Source: Balneolaceae bacterium
Lineage (GTDB): Bacteria; Bacteroidota; Rhodothermia; Balneolales; Balneolaceae
DNA: 35,549 nt
Assembly (NCBI GenBank): GCA_007134085.1
Contig: SLLL01000040.1
Span: 1-35,549, forward strand
Direction: 5' to 3'
The stretch's first letter is position 1, and each line of letters begins with the position of its first letter. Made by a program: the position numbers and the translations under genes. The notes beneath the pieces were generated by a model that was not told the DNA's origin, did not search any database, and saw only the letters and a program-made list of their open reading frames with translations. Below are positions 26,500 to 35,549 of the stretch, piece by piece.

Positions 26500-27891
26500 T
26501 TAATTTACTTGTAACTGATTTACAGGAATTCCACTTGCTTTGTAGAGCTCTGCAATTCTTTTATTCAATTCGAATACATTTTGTTTCAGCTGAATTCGAA
26601 GTTCGAGCTCTTTTTGTAAAGAGTCGAGTAGGTCTTCTACATCGCCAAAACCGATATCGTAGTTTAACTGTTCATTTCGTACCCAATTCCTTGCAATTGA
26701 TAATGCAGCTTCTGTCTGCTTCATTTTTGCTTCAGCTATTAAAGCAGCTCTGTACTTTTCATTCAACTCTAAAGTAACACCATCAGATACAGCCTGGTGC
26801 AGGTCCTGCACTCTTCTGTACTCAATTTGAGTTCTTTCAACACTATTTCTCATAGAAGAAAAGTTCAAATTTTGCCTGATACCAAACCCAATACCAGCAG
26901 TAGCAAAGTTAGTACTATTAATGATAAACGGATTTGTTTGCCTTGGCCTATTAGGTGTATTTGCATAGCTGCCTGTTATCCCTAAAAACAGGAACGGATA
27001 TTGTTGTGCTCTAACCGCTTCTACACTGTTTCTTAAAGCTTCTATTCCAAATTCCACTCCTCTGAGCTCCGGACGGGAGTGCATTGCCATATTTTGATAA
27101 TACTCAAAATCTTCAATAGCATAGGCAATGGGATCCAGAAAACTTTCTGAAGGCATAAATTTCTGAGTGGCCGTAGCTCTGAGAGCATAGCTCCAAACTC
27201 TCTCTATAAAATTCATTGATTCACGAACCTCCACAACCTCAACTTCAAATTCGGTTTTCAAGATGTCGAATTTGAAAAGATCAGATTCTTTCAAATCAGG
27301 ATCGCCATCATCTTTCATTTGTTGTAAAGTTCGGTCAACCCTATCAATCTGATCCCTTGCCTCTTCAATTATTCGTGTTATTTCCATTGCGAGGAGATAG
27401 CTGTAGTAAAGCTCAAAAAGTTGCATTTCTGCCTCAGCCTTTACAGCGCTAAACTGATAGGATGAAGCTCTTGCAGCCGCTTCTGCCGCTGATACCGCCC
27501 TGTTGATCGCGCCCCAGCTAAAAACAGGTTGTACTGCACTTATTTCAGCCCGGGTAAAAATTGCCCAGTCTTCCCAATCGTTTTCAAGGTTCGGGTCCAG
27601 ATAGAGTTGCCCTCTTGGTAAATCGAGCTGGCTCACCACGCCCGGTATTATACCGTGCTGGCTGCTGAAATCTATTCTTGGTAAAATTCTCTGTGAACGA
27701 GCATTATCAAGCCTATTACCCGCAAGATCAACTGCTCTGCTCTCGTAGGCAACCTGCCCTGAGTTCTCCAGCCCTATTTCAATAAATTCTTGCAGGCTGA
27801 CTCTCAGCGTATCCTGTGAAAAGATATTTTGGAAAAATAAAAGCTGAACAAGCAGAAATGAGATAATGATTACGGTTATTCGATATATCAT
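26500..27891 (-). CDS. TolC-family outer-membrane efflux protein
   Basis: The 463-residue protein has a signal peptide (1-25, ending FSQ) and two OEP repeats with long coiled-coil helices: QEFIEIGLENSGQVAYESRA, LYYSYLLAMEITRIIEEARDQ, and the second half with LNEKYRAALIAEAKMKQTEAA and RNWVRNEQLNYDIGFGDVEDLLDS. Such proteins form the outer-membrane duct of efflux or secretion pumps. No inner-membrane pump or adaptor is in the operon; the partner is the MlaC-like protein 11 bp downstream. The RND exporter 10 kb away could be related but is in another operon. Confidence 0.9.
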   Translation of the reverse strand: MIYRITVIIISFLLVQLLFFQNIFSQDTLRVSLQEFIEIGLENSGQVAYESRAVDLAGNRLDNARSQRILPRIDFSSQHGIIPGVVSQLDLPRGQLYLDPNLENDWEDWAIFTRAEISAVQPVFSWGAINRAVSAAEAAARASSYQFSAVKAEAEMQLFELYYSYLLAMEITRIIEEARDQIDRVDRTLQQMKDDGDPDLKESDLFKFDILKTEFEVEVVEVRESMNFIERVWSYALRATATQKFMPSESFLDPIAYAIEDFEYYQNMAMHSRPELRGVEFGIEALRNSVEAVRAQQYPFLFLGITGSYANTPNRPRQTNPFIINSTNFATAGIGFGIRQNLNFSSMRNSVERTQIEYRRVQDLHQAVSDGVTLELNEKYRAALIAEAKMKQTEAALSIARNWVRNEQLNYDIGFGDVEDLLDSLQKELELRIQLKQNVFELNKRIAELYKASGIPVNQLQVN

Positions 27892-27955
27892 TAAAATAGA
27901 TTGTGAATTATTGAATTATGCCACAAACGAACCAGCCAGCACTTTATTTAAAAGA

Positions 27956-27982
27956 AAAGCCCCGGTTTAAGGCCGGGGCTTT
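27956..27982 (-). terminator. Terminator after tRNA-Ser
   Basis: Read on the minus strand, a 10-bp GC-rich stem (27973-27982 with 27956-27965, AAAGCCCCGG) has a 7-base loop and is followed by TCTTTT. It begins 5 bases past the tRNA 3' end and ends the tRNA transcript before the TolC gene. Confidence 0.9.
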
Positions 27983-27987
27983 GAAAG

Positions 27988-28074
27988 CGGAGGGAGAGGG
28001 ATTCGAACCCCCGGAGACCGTGAAGCCTCAACGGTTTTCAAGACCGCCGCATTCGACCACTCTGCCATCCCTCC
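27988..28074 (-). tRNA. tRNA-Ser (anticodon UGA)
   Basis: The 87-base minus-strand sequence folds as a class II tRNA. The acceptor stem GGAGGGA pairs with TCCCTCC and the discriminator base is G. The D arm contains AGAGTGGTCGAATGC. The anticodon loop is CTTGAAA with anticodon TGA, on stem GCGGT/ACCGT. A long variable arm follows, as in all serine tRNAs, and the T loop is TTCGAAT. The CCA end is not encoded. It stands alone between the atp cluster and the TolC gene and has its own terminator. Confidence 0.97.
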
Positions 28075-28155
28075 AGTCGTAGGACATCCCTGAGGCTGTC
28101 CATTAATCAATAAGTTTTAAAGATAAAAAAATTTTATCTGATATTAATCAAAAAT

Positions 28156-28172
28156 GTAACTTTATCAGTTAC
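28156..28172 (-). terminator. Possible terminator of the atp cluster, overlapping the atpG stop
   Basis: On the minus strand, GTAAC pairs with GTTAC across a 7-base loop, and ATTTTTG follows. The stem is only 5 bp, and the atpG stop codon (28165-28167) lies in its loop. The arrangement fits a compact Rho-independent terminator, but the short stem makes it uncertain. Confidence 0.4.
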
Positions 28173-29070
28173 CTTCAAGAGCTGCTGCACCGGATACAAT
28201 CTCGGATATCTCAGTAGTAATAGCACTCTGTCTTGCCTGGTTGTATCGAAGTTTTAGTTCCTGCTCTAACTCCTTCGCATTTTCAGTTGCATTATCCATT
28301 GCGGCCATTCTGGCACCCTGCTCAGATGCGTTCGATTCAAGTACAGCTCGCCATAATTGCATATTAAGGTGTACAGGGAGCAAGCTGTTTAGAATTGAGT
28401 CAGCGTCCGGTTCATAAATATACTCGGTAAATGTCTCAATCTTTTTGCCCTCATCAGCCTGATCTTCTTCTGAAAGTGCCTCTGTTTTGATTGGCAAAAC
28501 TTCTTCGACAAGCCTGTTTTGAGAAATAACTGATTTAAACTCATTGAAAGCGATAAAAACTTTATCGTAATCGCCATCGGCAAACTTAGCAGAGGCAGCT
28601 TCCATTATTGCCGATGTGTCTTCATAGTTCAAATTGTCAAAAAAACCGGGATGTGATTCTATCACTTTGTAATCTCGCTTTTTGAAATAAGCACCGGATT
28701 TTCTTCCGATGGTTATTAGATCAAGATCTCCGGATTGATTGAAGGAATCGAGATGCTCACGAATATACAGCTCTACCACTCTGAACAGGTTGTTATTAAA
28801 ACCACCACAAAGGCCTTTGTCAGATCCGACAACTATCAAAAGAACATGCTCTGTTTCAGATGGTTGACGAAGAAGTTTGTTATCTGAATTGTTTGCAGAT
28901 ACCAGCCGGGACATCACCTCGCGCATTTTATTAGCGTACGGGCGTGTAGCCGCCATTCGTTGCTGCGCTTTTCTAAGTTTAGCAGCAGCTACCATCTTCA
29001 TCGCCTTGGTGATCTGCTGTGTATTCTTAATAGAAGAGATCCGGGTTCGTATATCTCGCAGATTTGCCAT
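28165..29070 (-). CDS. atpG: F0F1 ATP synthase gamma subunit
   Basis: Gamma is the rotor shaft between the catalytic head and the membrane ring. The 301 residues have the family N-terminus MANLRDIRTRISSIKNTQQITKAMKMVAAAKLRKAQ and the C-terminal MAAMDNATENAKELEQELKLRYNQARQSAITTEISEIVSGAAAL. The middle contains SDKGLCGGFNNNL. The gene is last in the atpB-E-F-H-A-G cluster, 3 bp after atpA. In the classic order atpD and atpC would follow; here the next item is tRNA-Ser. Confidence 0.97.
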   Translation of the reverse strand: MANLRDIRTRISSIKNTQQITKAMKMVAAAKLRKAQQRMAATRPYANKMREVMSRLVSANNSDNKLLRQPSETEHVLLIVVGSDKGLCGGFNNNLFRVVELYIREHLDSFNQSGDLDLITIGRKSGAYFKKRDYKVIESHPGFFDNLNYEDTSAIMEAASAKFADGDYDKVFIAFNEFKSVISQNRLVEEVLPIKTEALSEEDQADEGKKIETFTEYIYEPDADSILNSLLPVHLNMQLWRAVLESNASEQGARMAAMDNATENAKELEQELKLRYNQARQSAITTEISEIVSGAAALEGN

Positions 29071-29073
29071 CTG

Positions 29074-30690
29074 TTATGCCTCTGCTACAGCTAAGATTTG
29101 TTCAATAGTTGTATTTGCAGTGTCAATCAGTTCTTTACCAAACTCATCATCAAGAACACCGGAAGCTGCTAGATCATCCATTTTCTTGGTGTACTTAATG
29201 CCAATTGCCTCCAGGAATGCTTCCTCGAATTCCTGAATCTTATCAACAGATAATTTATCCAGAATGCCTTCACTGTTAATTTTCAGCAAGGCTATTTGCT
29301 TGTCAACTGAAAGTGGTTTGTATTCACCCTGCTTCATCAGTTCAACTGTGCGCTCACCGCGCTTAAGTTGTCTTTGAGTCGCAGCATCAAGATCTGAACC
29401 AAACTTCGCAAAAGCTTCGAGTTCTCTATACTGGGCAAGATCAAGTTTCAGTGTACCGGATAATTTTTTCATCGATTTAACCTGAGCTGAACCACCCACA
29501 CGAGAAACTGAAATACCAACATCAATTGCCGGCCTTATACCTGAGTTAAACAAATCAGTATCCAAAAATATCTGGCCGTCGGTAATTGAAATAACGTTTG
29601 TGGGGATATATGCAGCCACGTCGCCTGCCTGAGTTTCAATAACAGGAAGCGCAGTTAATGATCCACCACCTTTTACCTTTGGCACAAGTTCTTCAGGAAT
29701 GTTATTCATCTGCTTGGCAACGCCATCGTTGTCAATAATTTTTGCAGCCCGTTCAAGAAGACGGCTGTGCAGATAAAATACATCACCCGGGTATGCCTCA
29801 CGGCCCGGAGGCCTTCTGAGAAGTAACGAAAGTTCACGATAAGCTACAGCCTGCTTTGAAAGATCATCATAAATCACAAGAGCGTGACGGCCAGTATCCC
29901 GGAAATACTCGCCAATTGTTGCTCCGGCAAAGGGTGCTACATAACGCAGCGGTGCAGATGAACTTGCAGGTGCAGAAACCACGACTGTGTAATCGAGTGC
30001 ACCGTATTCTTTAAGAGTGTTTACGATAGATGCTACTGTAGAGCCTTTTTGCCCAACCGCTACATAAATACAGAAAACCGGCTTATCTGTATTCTGTGTA
30101 TTTTTTTGGTTGATGATGGTATCAATTGCAACAGCAGTTTTACCTGTCTGCCTGTCACCAATAATAAGCTCTCGCTGGCCACGGCCGATAGGAATGAGCG
30201 AGTCGATTGCTTTGATACCGGTTTGCAGCGGTTCATTAACTGGTTGCCGATAAATTACACCGGGGGCCTTACGCTCAAGGGGCAGGTCAATCGTTTCACC
30301 AGTAATTGCGCCTTTGCCATCAATTGGGCGCCCGAGAGGGTCGATCACACGCCCCAACAGTCCCTCGCCAACTTGCAGGGATGCAATATTTTCAGTCCGG
30401 CGAACGGTGTGCCCTTCTCCAACCACTTTTGATGATCCGAAAAGCACAACACCCACGTTGTCTTCTTCAAGGTTAAGCACCATCCCTCTCACAGGATTTC
30501 CCTCACTATCGAGAGAGTCGGGCAACTCTACAAGTTCACCCGCCTGTACTTTGGATAATCCGTAAACACGTGCAATACCGTCACCCACTTCGAGCACAGT
30601 ACCTACATCGTAAACATCGGCTTCACCGTCAAAACCGGAGAGTTGTTTTCGTAAAATTGCAGATACTTCGTCAGGCCTAACTTGACTCAT
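29074..30690 (-). CDS. atpA: F0F1 ATP synthase alpha subunit
   Basis: The alpha subunit forms the non-catalytic sites of the F1 hexamer. The 538 residues include the Walker A motif GDRQTGKTA (178-186), the Walker B context [41 protein letters not shown], and the C-terminal helical domain. Length and start ([17 protein letters not shown]) are those of the family. It lies 17 bp after atpH and 3 bp before atpG. Confidence 0.98.
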   Translation of the reverse strand: MSQVRPDEVSAILRKQLSGFDGEADVYDVGTVLEVGDGIARVYGLSKVQAGELVELPDSLDSEGNPVRGMVLNLEEDNVGVVLFGSSKVVGEGHTVRRTENIASLQVGEGLLGRVIDPLGRPIDGKGAITGETIDLPLERKAPGVIYRQPVNEPLQTGIKAIDSLIPIGRGQRELIIGDRQTGKTAVAIDTIINQKNTQNTDKPVFCIYVAVGQKGSTVASIVNTLKEYGALDYTVVVSAPASSSAPLRYVAPFAGATIGEYFRDTGRHALVIYDDLSKQAVAYRELSLLLRRPPGREAYPGDVFYLHSRLLERAAKIIDNDGVAKQMNNIPEELVPKVKGGGSLTALPVIETQAGDVAAYIPTNVISITDGQIFLDTDLFNSGIRPAIDVGISVSRVGGSAQVKSMKKLSGTLKLDLAQYRELEAFAKFGSDLDAATQRQLKRGERTVELMKQGEYKPLSVDKQIALLKINSEGILDKLSVDKIQEFEEAFLEAIGIKYTKKMDDLAASGVLDDEFGKELIDTANTTIEQILAVAEA

Positions 30691-30707
30691 TTTTTATTCC
30701 TAAATTT

Positions 30708-31253
30708 TTATTCTACTGCAGCTGATGTGAATTTCTCTTTCAGCTGATTTAATTTGAATTTGACCGAACCATCAATCACTGTGTCATCAATACGCACCAT
30801 TAATCCACCGAGCAGATCTTCCTGTATATTCGTAATGATTTTTACCTTTTTGCCGGTTGATTGCTCAAGCTCTTTAATGAGGGCTTTTTGCTGTTTATCA
30901 TCCAGCTCGGAAGCAGAGTAGATATTTGCTTCGATGATTCCGTGATGATGGTTGTAGAGAGAAAGAAAATTCGCGGATATTTCTTCCAGTAAATTTTCCC
31001 TCTTCTTATCCAGCAATAGCTTTATCAGGCCGAACGTAAGTTTGTCTGTTTTATCAGCAAATATGGCTTCAAGTGCTGCCCTTTTTTGCGAACTGCTAAT
31101 GATTCGGTTTTTTAGAAACAGGCGAAGTTCCTTAGACGAATCCAGCGTACTGCTGATGGTAGACATATCGTCTTTAGCTGTCTCTAATTTACCTTCCTCA
31201 ATTACAGTTTTAAGAAAAGCATTTGCATAACGTTTTGCTGCAGTTGAACTCAT
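30708..31253 (-). CDS. atpH: F0F1 ATP synthase delta subunit
   Basis: Delta links the top of F1 to the b-subunit stalk. The 181 residues begin SSTAAKRYANAFLKTVIEEGKLE, the family pattern for the N-terminal helical bundle, and the end has GLMVRIDDTVIDGSVKFKLNQLKE, the conserved C-terminal motif. It is 2 bp downstream of atpF and 17 bp upstream of atpA. Confidence 0.96.
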   Translation of the reverse strand: MSSTAAKRYANAFLKTVIEEGKLETAKDDMSTISSTLDSSKELRLFLKNRIISSSQKRAALEAIFADKTDKLTFGLIKLLLDKKRENLLEEISANFLSLYNHHHGIIEANIYSASELDDKQQKALIKELEQSTGKKVKIITNIQEDLLGGLMVRIDDTVIDGSVKFKLNQLKEKFTSAAVE

Positions 31254-31255
31254 TC

Positions 31256-31771
31256 TTAATTCTTCTTAGACAAATCTTTAATAAACGAATCGACCAAGTG
31301 CCGGCTCTTCTCTTTATCCAACTCAGATTTAATAATAATTGTAGCAGACTGCACAGCCAGCTCAGCAACATGATTTCTGAGTTCATTGAGCGCGCTCTTT
31401 TTCTCCTGCTCTATTTTTAAACGTGCATTTTCGAGCAGTTTTTCAGCGTCTTGTGTAGCTTTTTCAATCCGTTCATTTCGAACTTTTTCGGCATCTTCTA
31501 ATGCCTCTTTACGGATTTTTTGCGCTGTTATTTCTGCGTCTTTTAATGCTTTCTCGTTGTTACGTGAGATTTTTTCAGCTTCGGCAAGGGCTTTTTCCGC
31601 AGTCTCTAACGATTCGCGGATGCGGTCTTCCCTCTCTTTCAAGGCACTCATGATAGGTGGCACCAGCCACTTATTCATTGCCCAAAGAAAGACAATTGTT
31701 GTAAAAAATACCCAAAACCCAAAGCCCGTATCAAACGAGAGCAGGGCGTTTCCATTCAGGAAATAATGCAT
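31256..31771 (-). CDS. atpF: F0F1 ATP synthase b subunit
   Basis: The b subunit forms the peripheral stalk. The 171 residues have one N-terminal membrane helix (about 16-34, TGFGFWVFFTTIVFLWAM) followed by a long charged coiled coil rich in Ala, Glu and Lys (DRIRESLETAEKALAEAEK onward). No soluble fusion is present. It lies 15 bp after atpE and 2 bp before atpH. Confidence 0.95.
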   Translation of the reverse strand: MHYFLNGNALLSFDTGFGFWVFFTTIVFLWAMNKWLVPPIMSALKEREDRIRESLETAEKALAEAEKISRNNEKALKDAEITAQKIRKEALEDAEKVRNERIEKATQDAEKLLENARLKIEQEKKSALNELRNHVAELAVQSATIIIKSELDKEKSRHLVDSFIKDLSKKN

Positions 31772-31786
31772 AAAGCTATCCTGATA

Positions 31787-32008
31787 TTACTGGCCAATAC
31801 CGAGTGCGAGGATAATACAAACAATCGCGCCGATAAGGGCAACACCTTCAATAAATACGGCTGTAAGAAGCATAGCTCCACGAATATCGCCGGCAGCTTC
31901 AGGCTGTCTTGCAATACTTTCTACCGAACTTTTACCGATCATACCGATACCGAATGCTGCTGCAAGTGCAATGATACCGGCACCGAATCCTGCTGCTATA
32001 AAACTCAT
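31787..32008 (-). CDS. atpE: F0F1 ATP synthase c subunit
   Basis: The c subunit makes the membrane rotor ring. The 73 residues form two helices with a polar loop SIARQPEA (31-38). The ion-binding carboxylate is Glu54 in TAVFIEGVAL. The Gln in helix 1 and the Ser/Thr after the Glu that mark sodium-type rings are replaced by Ile and Gly, so the ring is probably proton-coupled. It is 24 bp downstream of atpB. Confidence 0.96.
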   Translation of the reverse strand: MSFIAAGFGAGIIALAAAFGIGMIGKSSVESIARQPEAAGDIRGAMLLTAVFIEGVALIGAIVCIILALGIGQ

Positions 32009-32032
32009 AATTTACCTTTGTTTAGTTATTAT

Positions 32033-33103
32033 TTAGTGATTTTGTAATGCAACATCTTTAGCGTTAGCTACAGATGAGTCTTCATGGTCGTGATTATGCT
32101 CTTCTATTGCCATTCCAATAAATACACTGGATAGCAGTGTAAATACGTAGGCTTGAATGAGAGCTACCAAAGCTTTTAAGAAATATAGTGCCACTGTCAA
32201 GAGCACCCAAAACACCCCGGATGTAACTCCAATTGCTGCGCCAAAGAGCTCGGTGAACACAAATATCAATCCGAGAATACAAACAATCATGATTTTGCCT
32301 GACAACATATTGGCAAAAAGACGAATGGCAAGCGCAAATGGCTTTGTGAAAAGCCCAAGTATTTCTACTGGAGTCAAAATGATTAACGCCCATTTCGGCA
32401 CACCCGGAAATACAAACACATGCTTCCAGTGATCTTTTGTTCCGTTTAACTGTGTTACCAAAAAGGTAATGATCGCTAATGTGGCCGTAACGGTGAGGTT
32501 TGCTGTTGCCGCGGCTGCCCATGGCAGCAACCCAAAGAGATTCATAAAAGCAATACACATAAATATGGTAAACAGAAAAGGAACAAATTTTTCGTACTTA
32601 TCTTTGGGCATGAATTCCTTTGCAATCTGATCCCTTATAAAAACAAAAAGTGTTTCAAAAATATTAAGCAGTGCGCCTTTAGGCTCCGAATCCCTGCCTA
32701 TTCCTTTTTTGTACTTTCTCCCCGCCATAAAGGTTATGAAAACTGTAAGAATAAGGCTTAACCATAGGTAAATAAGATGCGATGTGATCGACAGATCAAA
32801 CGCAATCGATTCACCTGTATCTGCTCTTACAATTCCACCTTCCTCACCGCGCACAAATTCACCTGAATCTAGGGCACTGTAGGTGTCTCTGAAAAAATAC
32901 CATTCACCACCTGAATAAAACATTCTGGGAAGATAAACTTTTGCCCCAAAAATGAGCTCAAAATAGTCGTGATCAGTTACTTTCCCCATCACATCAATTG
33001 GGGCTGAGTTTTGTTCAGTATCAGCATTTGAGGCTAATAATACAGGGCCGAAAACAATCAAAAAAAACAGGGTAGCAAGTGCCCGGCGCACTACGTATAT
33101 CAT
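32033..33103 (-). CDS. atpB: F0F1 ATP synthase a subunit
   Basis: The a subunit carries the proton half-channels. The 356 residues include a signal-like N-terminus (VVRRALATLFFLIVFGPVLLAS) and about 100 extra residues before the membrane part, as is usual for Bacteroidota-type AtpB. The conserved channel helix is FTKPFALAIRLFANMLSGKIM, with the essential Arg. The C-terminus is rich in His and Asp (EEHNHDHEDSS). It starts the F0 genes, 24 bp after the 125-residue membrane protein. Confidence 0.96.
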   Translation of the reverse strand: MIYVVRRALATLFFLIVFGPVLLASNADTEQNSAPIDVMGKVTDHDYFELIFGAKVYLPRMFYSGGEWYFFRDTYSALDSGEFVRGEEGGIVRADTGESIAFDLSITSHLIYLWLSLILTVFITFMAGRKYKKGIGRDSEPKGALLNIFETLFVFIRDQIAKEFMPKDKYEKFVPFLFTIFMCIAFMNLFGLLPWAAAATANLTVTATLAIITFLVTQLNGTKDHWKHVFVFPGVPKWALIILTPVEILGLFTKPFALAIRLFANMLSGKIMIVCILGLIFVFTELFGAAIGVTSGVFWVLLTVALYFLKALVALIQAYVFTLLSSVFIGMAIEEHNHDHEDSSVANAKDVALQNH

Positions 33104-33127
33104 GCTGAATCTTCTATTTGGACGTGG

Positions 33128-33505
33128 TTAGTCTAATAATTTGTTGTTCAAAAAAATCACTTCGATTACAGAATGGAAAAGATATGAAATAACGAAGCTA
33201 AATGTAAAACTTATTTCTTCAATTTCTGTCCAGATAATGATCATTGCGTAGATAAAACAGACAGCGAAAAAACGTGCAATTAAACTCCAGAAGTAAGCTT
33301 TTAAAAACTGTTTGCCTTCTTTTCTCCCAAAGACATAAGAACTTACAAGGTGCAAAATTACAGTTACCATGCCAAGAAGGTGCCCCGTGTACCACGACCC
33401 TATAGAGATACCGTTAATAGTGATTGCAGCGAGCGAACTCAGGATGGCATAAATAAAAATCCCAATCAAAACCTTGCGGATTGATTCCGTATTGCTGTAC
33501 GTCAC
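33128..33505 (-). CDS. Small four-helix membrane protein, AtpI-like position
   Basis: A 125-residue protein with about four hydrophobic helices (VLIGIFIYAILSSLAAITI, YTGHLLGMVTVILHLVSSYVFG, AYFWSLIARFFAVCFIYAMI, FSFVISYLFHSVIEVIFL). It occupies the place of AtpI, the ring-assembly factor, directly before atpB. Sequence similarity to AtpI is weak by eye, so the call rests mostly on position, size and helices. Its start overlaps the AtpZ-like gene by 4 bp. Confidence 0.75.
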   Translation of the reverse strand: MTYSNTESIRKVLIGIFIYAILSSLAAITINGISIGSWYTGHLLGMVTVILHLVSSYVFGRKEGKQFLKAYFWSLIARFFAVCFIYAMIIIWTEIEEISFTFSFVISYLFHSVIEVIFLNNKLLD

Positions 33506-33735
33506 TCTCTTCCGTTTTTCTTATCTGTACTGCTGATATCCTTAATCACTCTTGAAAAAATACCAATCAGCAATATTATCCCAAGCATTATACCTCCAAG
33601 AAGATACCACGGTGATGTTTCCCATTGTAAATCTAGCCAATATCCAAGAAAAATTGGGGCACTGAGTGCAACAGCTATTTCAGCGCCAAGCCCCAAATAA
33701 CGGGCATATCGTTTATGCCTTGGATCACTAAACAA
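33502..33735 (-). CDS. AtpZ/AtpI-family small membrane protein
   Basis: The 77-residue protein has two membrane helices: LGLGAEIAVALSAPIFLGYWLD and YLLGGIMLGIILLIGIFSRVI. This is the pattern of AtpZ-type proteins found upstream of F0 genes, which are linked to magnesium transport or c-ring assembly. The motif GYWLD and the following GxxxG-like helix fit the family. It overlaps the next gene by 4 bp and follows the bactofilin by 2 bp. Confidence 0.85.
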   Translation of the reverse strand: MFSDPRHKRYARYLGLGAEIAVALSAPIFLGYWLDLQWETSPWYLLGGIMLGIILLIGIFSRVIKDISSTDKKNGRE

Positions 33736-33737
33736 AT

Positions 33738-34181
33738 TCAGGCTTCCTGTTTGGCAGGCTCTTTAATTTTTGTTGATTTCGCAAATTCAGCATCAAGCAT
33801 TCCATTAAGTTCTGTATTGCCTTCGCCCATTTTACAGCTGCCATTAAACTGCGCTCCCTCTTCCACAATTAATGTTTTGGTATGCAAATCGCCACCAACA
33901 ACTGACCCCTGTCGCAAGGTAAGTTTACCGGCTACTTTTACTGTGCCATCCACATAACCGGAAATATCTGCATCAGTTGAAATAAGATTGCCGCTTAAAT
34001 TTGCGGTTGAAGTGACGATGATTTTTCCTTTACAGATGCAGTCGCCATCTATTCTGCCGGCTATGCGCAAATCACTTTTCGAGTTAATAGTACCTTTTAT
34101 ATGGGTACCTTCGCTTATCATATTCAGAGAGGGAGGTTTTTGAGCAGTATTATTCACTTTCACTGGTTGTTTTTTGAACAT
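33738..34181 (-). CDS. Bactofilin
   Basis: Bactofilins self-assemble into membrane-associated filaments that organise cell-wall enzymes. The chosen ATG gives 147 residues beginning MFKKQPVKV. A longer frame reaches 34238 but would overlap the upstream peptidase gene, so the shorter start is preferred; a GGA lies just before it. The core (about 25-125) has the repeating beta-helix turns GTHIKGTINSKSDLRIAGRIDG, GNLISTDADISGYVDGTVKV and GSVVGGDLHTKTLIVEEGAQF. It sits 8 bp after an M23 peptidase gene, a pairing seen in several bacteria. Confidence 0.92.
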   Translation of the reverse strand: MFKKQPVKVNNTAQKPPSLNMISEGTHIKGTINSKSDLRIAGRIDGDCICKGKIIVTSTANLSGNLISTDADISGYVDGTVKVAGKLTLRQGSVVGGDLHTKTLIVEEGAQFNGSCKMGEGNTELNGMLDAEFAKSTKIKEPAKQEA

Positions 34182-34189
34182 GTGTCCTT

Positions 34190-35044
34190 TTATTGTTGAA
34201 GTAACATTAACGGATTTTGAGGTGTGCCATCTTTCCACAATTCTAAGTGCAGATGCGAGCCTGAACTCAATATACCGCGATCACCTACAAGGCCAAGAAT
34301 ATCACCTTGCAGTACAAAGTCACCCTGATTTTTTAACAGGTGTGCTCCGTGCTTGTAAACACTCATCATGCCATCGGCATGCTGAATATATAGAACATAA
34401 CCATAATTTATGGTCCAAATTGCAGAAACTACAACACCATCAGCTATAGACCGAAATTCTGAATTTGTTTCCGCTGCAATGTCTATTCCATAATGGCCGG
34501 TATCAACAGAAAAACGTTGTGTAATAGAACCCTCAATTGGAAAAGGCGCCGGGAAAGCTGACTCACGATCTAAGCGTGATGAAGAAATGATCTCGTGACG
34601 GGTAAGCATCTCGTAGGTATTGGCGGATGAACTCTCCAAAAAGAAACTTCTGTCATCGTAGGCGAAGTTCAGCATGGGCCTCTGCTCCACTTCGAAAAGA
34701 GTATCGGGTACAGTTCGTACAAAACCTTTCAAATCATTGAGCTGTACTTCCCGGGCATATAAAGAATCCTGCAGTGCCGTAACCCTTTCACTAATTTCAA
34801 TAACCTGATCGCGAAACCTTTCATCCAGCCGCTCTTGGTAAATTGAGCTTAGCGGAGTTGCATAAAAAATAGCAATTGTAAAAATAATGGCTGCTGTGGT
34901 GATAGATACCAGCAGCAAAACAACATCCAGCGACTTGAGTTTGAATGTTTTTGCAGCATCAGGATCGTTCTCATCAAAAACGATCACCGTTACATCACCT
35001 TCTTTTTCGGATAAGATTTTTTTTAAAAATTGCCACATACTCAA
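34190..35044 (-). CDS. M23 (LytM-type) peptidoglycan endopeptidase
   Basis: The 284-residue protein has one membrane helix (39-61), a short coiled coil (65-105) and a C-terminal M23 domain. Zinc-site residues are H184 and D188 in TGHYGIDIA, and H266 in the HLH motif SGSHLHLELW; H232 is in the YKHGA segment. All are present, so an active peptidase is likely. With the bactofilin it may locally trim or remodel peptidoglycan. It lies 28 bp after guaB and 8 bp before the bactofilin start. Confidence 0.93.
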   Translation of the reverse strand: MSMWQFLKKILSEKEGDVTVIVFDENDPDAAKTFKLKSLDVVLLLVSITTAAIIFTIAIFYATPLSSIYQERLDERFRDQVIEISERVTALQDSLYAREVQLNDLKGFVRTVPDTLFEVEQRPMLNFAYDDRSFFLESSSANTYEMLTRHEIISSSRLDRESAFPAPFPIEGSITQRFSVDTGHYGIDIAAETNSEFRSIADGVVVSAIWTINYGYVLYIQHADGMMSVYKHGAHLLKNQGDFVLQGDILGLVGDRGILSSGSHLHLELWKDGTPQNPLMLLQQ

Positions 35045-35072
35045 TCAGGAAAAAACAGAAATCTGATCCGTA

Positions 35073-35549
<477 letters not shown>

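Noticed and set aside
31787-32008. Sodium-type ATP synthase ring
   Set aside because: The Gln and Ser/Thr ligands of sodium rings are replaced by Ile and Gly.
34182-34238. Longer start of the bactofilin gene
   Set aside because: It would overlap the M23 gene by 49 bases, and the extra residues lack family resemblance; the ATG at 34181 has a GGA before it.

Overview
The window reads as a chromosomal segment of a Balneolaceae-like bacterium (Balneola/Gracilimonas/Rhodohalobacter type, Bacteroidota-related). The clues are a type IX secretion (T9SS) C-terminal sorting domain, an ATP synthase cluster holding only atpB-E-F-H-A-G with a long atpB N-terminus, scarce Shine-Dalgarno sites, and moderate to low GC. 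The taxonomy is inferred from gene content; no marker gene was searched. No phage, IS element, CRISPR array or rRNA is visible. There is one tRNA.

Layout. 1-2805: the 3' end of a T9SS-exported protein, then convergent truA and a secreted beta-helix protein. 2806-3277: a non-coding stretch with a possible gene remnant. 3278-8897 (minus): a sulfate uptake and activation operon, SLC13 permease - cysQ - cysD - cysNC, ending in PAPS with no reductase nearby. 9048-10292 (minus): an OmpA-family porin-like protein with a strong terminator. 10780-12168 (plus): a solitary PLP lyase whose residues match tyrosine phenol-lyase rather than tryptophanase. 12185-17493 (minus): a tight four-gene operon, RND/MMPL exporter - recO - DegP/DegQ-type protease - LPP20-like lipoprotein.

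17682-20674: the most unusual region. Two two-gene modules face each other. Each is a small protein with one N-terminal membrane segment followed by a multi-pass HTTM-like membrane protein. The two small proteins share motifs with each other, and so do the two large ones, so the region looks like an ancient inverted, diverged duplication of an undescribed membrane system. 20781-25712: surface polysaccharide genes (GT4, Wzx-like flippase, GT4-like, GT-A-like transferase).

25904-27891 (minus): an MlaC-family lipid-binding protein paired with a TolC-family outer-membrane protein. 27988-28074: tRNA-Ser(UGA). 28165-35549 (minus): a near-continuous run from guaB (partial) through an M23 peptidase, a bactofilin, two small AtpZ/AtpI-type proteins and atpB-E-F-H-A-G. 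The atpD and atpC genes are absent and must lie elsewhere.

The main themes are the cell envelope (T9SS cargo, OmpA protein, RND exporter, DegQ, MlaC/TolC, polysaccharide, bactofilin/M23) and energy metabolism. All functional calls come from reading motifs; no database search was run.
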